Of a DNA stretch of 64,000 nt, positions 62,422-64,000 are shown one piece after another. The DNA is from Taibaiella koreensis. GTDB lineage: Bacteria; Bacteroidota; Bacteroidia; Chitinophagales; Chitinophagaceae. The position numbers and the translations under genes were made by a program. Location: NCBI RefSeq assembly GCF_003545715.1, contig NZ_QVNU01000002.1, positions 248,001 to 312,000 of the forward strand. The letters run 5' to 3'. The notes under the pieces were generated by a model. That model was not told the DNA's origin and did no database searches. It was given only the letters and a program-made list of their open reading frames with translations. Within the stretch, counting starts at the first letter, position 1, and the number at the start of each line of letters is the position of its first letter.

Positions 62422-64000
62422 CAGTTTTTCCTTTTTTTTGTATGCTCAGTTGTGATGAATAATATCTTTCCAGGAAGTGGTATATCACCAGCTCGTATTT
62501 ACGTTGCTGGGCCACGAACAAGCGATTCATAAACATGTGGATATAGCTGGGTAATAGCTCGAAGAACAGCTTGCGGCTATCGCTTCCTTTCAGCTTCTCC
62601 TTCATTTGTTCGATCACCGGCATATTTTGCTCCGTTCGTATGGCAAACAGGGCTACCGCTTCATCTATCTCATTCTCCACATCCCTGGTCGCGTCCATAT
62701 GCTGGAAGATGCTTTTCTGGTGCTTGCGATACTTATCGTTCAGTAGCTTTTGTAATGGCGCCTGTCCGCCGAATTCCCTGAAGAAGCTACCCTGTATCTG
62801 GCGGGCCAGCTCAGTCTTATCTTCCAGGTTCAGTCCGAAATCGCTCAGCAGCAAGTCGATGCCCCGCAAGGCAAACAGGAAGCGGTACTGCTCTCCTTCG
62901 GCTCCTTCCAGCAGGTTGATAAAACGCAAGATAGCAAGACTGTCGTTATGGAACAACAGCTCGGCCTCCTCAATAAATTCATGACGATACCGCTCCAGCT
63001 CGCGTGAATAGGTGTCTACAGCCACCTTGTCGATCATACCGCTGTCGAGCAGGGGCTGCAGGCATAGCATAAACTGCTTCTGCACCTCCAGCTGCTTGTC
63101 GGGGTTACTATTGTAGAAACGGAAACGAAGATGCGAAAAATCGTCACGGTAACGGATAAAGAAGAATTTTTCAAACAGCTCTTGCTCCAGGCCCGATTCG
63201 ATAAAGGGCAGCAGGTTTTCCTTCAGCACCTTTTCGCCTGTCTTGGTACCGCAATAGATCTTGAAATATAACCATTCACTGAAAGGCGAGAACTTCTTTT
63301 GTACGGCCGACCGGTCCCCGGCAAGCACCAGGGGTTCTGCAGCAACTGCAGCCTCAGGAGCAGCAGGTTCTTTCTTCTCCTGCCCCTTCTTCTGCTTCCC
63401 TGCTACCGGGGCAGCAGCCTCTTCCTTCTTCGGCTCGCGGTTGAGGGGAATAATGATCTCGTTGGTAAAAGGATTGCCCTCCTTATCTGCGACAATACAG
63501 TTCTCGTCGGTAAAGAGAAACTCTTCGAGCGTGATCATTTTGTACCGCTTGAGGTAATGCAGGAATAGCTCTATACCACTATCTTCGCCAAAATCGATCA
63601 GCAGCTCGTTGTCGCCCTCCTTGTACACTACCCGTTGCGGTATATTGCTTTCGTCCCGCCATTTATCCAGAAAGGCTTTCTGGTTTTCTTTCTCTTTCGG
63701 CAGATCGTTGATCTCCTTTTCTTCAACCTTCCAGGTAGCCTTATACAGGATCAGGTCTTTGTATACCACGCGGGGCAATTGCTTCAGCGCTGCCAGGTTG
63801 CCCCAGTCCCATACGCCTGCAAAAGAAAGACCCTGCATCTGCAGGTCGCAGAGGAATTTATATACAGGAAGGCTCCGGTAACCGAAATTGTGCGCGGTAG
63901 TCAGCCTCGGAATTACTCTTTTATTAAGGCTCTTGCTTCTCAGCACCACCTCGTTATTACGCACGCTTACCATCAGGTCCTCAACAGGGATCTGGTGTGC
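62393..64000 (-). CDS. Lantibiotic dehydratase (LanB), C-terminal part, partial
   Basis: The frame is open to the right edge, so the true start is off the window; 535 residues are visible. The visible part begins with the end of the glutamylation (dehydratase N) domain: V-S-V-R-N-N-E-V-V-L-R-S-K-S-L-N-K-R-V-I-P-R-L-T-T-A-H-N-F, then F-L-C-D-L-Q. After a charged/Ala-rich linker (about 63319-63432) comes the elimination (SpaB C-terminal, thiopeptide-type) domain, with W-L-Y-F-K-I-Y-C-G and F-F-F-I-R-Y-R-D-D-F-S-H-L-R-F-R-F. LanB converts Ser/Thr to Dha/Dhb using glutamyl-tRNA. No precursor gene lies between it and the transporter. Confidence 0.9.
   Translation of the reverse strand, partial: AHQIPVEDLMVSVRNNEVVLRSKSLNKRVIPRLTTAHNFGYRSLPVYKFLCDLQMQGLSFAGVWDWGNLAALKQLPRVVYKDLILYKATWKVEEKEINDLPKEKENQKAFLDKWRDESNIPQRVVYKEGDNELLIDFGEDSGIELFLHYLKRYKMITLEEFLFTDENCIVADKEGNPFTNEIIIPLNREPKKEEAAAPVAGKQKKGQEKKEPAAPEAAVAAEPLVLAGDRSAVQKKFSPFSEWLYFKIYCGTKTGEKVLKENLLPFIESGLEQELFEKFFFIRYRDDFSHLRFRFYNSNPDKQLEVQKQFMLCLQPLLDSGMIDKVAVDTYSRELERYRHEFIEEAELLFHNDSLAILRFINLLEGAEGEQYRFLFALRGIDLLLSDFGLNLEDKTELARQIQGSFFREFGGQAPLQKLLNDKYRKHQKSIFQHMDATRDVENEIDEAVALFAIRTEQNMPVIEQMKEKLKGSDSRKLFFELLPSYIHMFMNRLFVAQQRKYELVIYHFLERYYSSQLSIQKKGKTDAVHRLQTT

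Noticed and set aside
1-64000. CRISPR array, prophage, integrase or complete insertion sequence
   Set aside because: No regular direct-repeat/spacer series and no phage structural, integrase or transposase coding sequence was found; the only mobile-like DNA is the three short palindromic repeats.

Overview
The window looks like chromosomal DNA of a Bacteroidota bacterium, most likely Chitinophagaceae. The evidence is a SusC/SusD pair, type IX secretion sorting domains, FecI/FecR-controlled TonB receptors, two-gene RHS modules, TAnnTTTG-type promoters with weak Shine-Dalgarno sites, and Bacteroidota-type lanthipeptide genes. Genus and species cannot be fixed from the sequence. No CRISPR array, rRNA, complete insertion sequence or origin was seen.

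Layout. 1-4.9 kb: SusD-like lipoprotein (cut by the left edge) and SusC-like transporter. 5.1-5.4 kb: tRNA-Ser(GGA) with its promoter and a hairpin-rich tail. 5.7-8.4 kb: two-DTG aspartyl protease, a YciE/YciF ferritin-like stress protein and a Lys-rich microprotein. 8.4-9.2 kb: a heavily degraded GH94 (cyclic beta-glucan synthase type) pseudogene. 9.5-10.9 kb: ArsR / AHSA1-like / VOC operon. 11.0-11.3 kb: a Cys-rich lanthipeptide-like precursor. 11.4-18.3 kb: housekeeping and redox genes (SDR, FMN reductase, GrpB, WYL regulator, RidA, RibD-C reductase, RluA-type pseudouridine synthase) with two copies of a small palindromic repeat. 18.4-30.6 kb: a drug-resistance-flavoured region with a GOB-like B3 metallo-beta-lactamase, a LytTR two-component pair, a MarR regulator with rifampin phosphotransferase, an AraC regulator, an FMN reductase and a TetA-like efflux pump. 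A second Cys-rich precursor (20.6-20.9 kb) also lies here. 30.7-43.3 kb: an RHS polymorphic-toxin locus. 43.6-44.4 kb: HTH / DUF2975 pair, followed by a third copy of the palindromic repeat. 45.0-55.1 kb: a sigma factor / anti-sigma / TonB receptor system with two T9SS-exported proteins (one PhoX-like) and a lipoprotein. 55.3-58.0 kb: pirin, receiver-like protein, MhqO-like dioxygenase and MhqD-like hydrolase, probably quinone/electrophile detoxification. 58.1-58.7 kb: Crp/Fnr regulator. 58.8-64 kb: a lanthipeptide operon reading LanB (cut by the right edge), C39-peptidase ABC transporter, HlyD-type adaptor.

Two systems deserve most attention. First, a lanthipeptide dehydratase and leader-cleaving export system sits at the right edge with no precursor beside it in the window, while two Cys-rich peptides with matching leaders lie about 38 and 48 kb away, so the precursors may be modified in trans. 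Second, the RHS locus carries a C-terminal domain that I read as an SleB-like peptidoglycan hydrolase, followed at once by a gene for an exported protein (candidate periplasmic immunity). Beyond it is a displaced RHS tip with a JAB-like toxin domain. A 45-bp direct repeat inside the RHS core would let that tip be swapped in frame onto the main protein.
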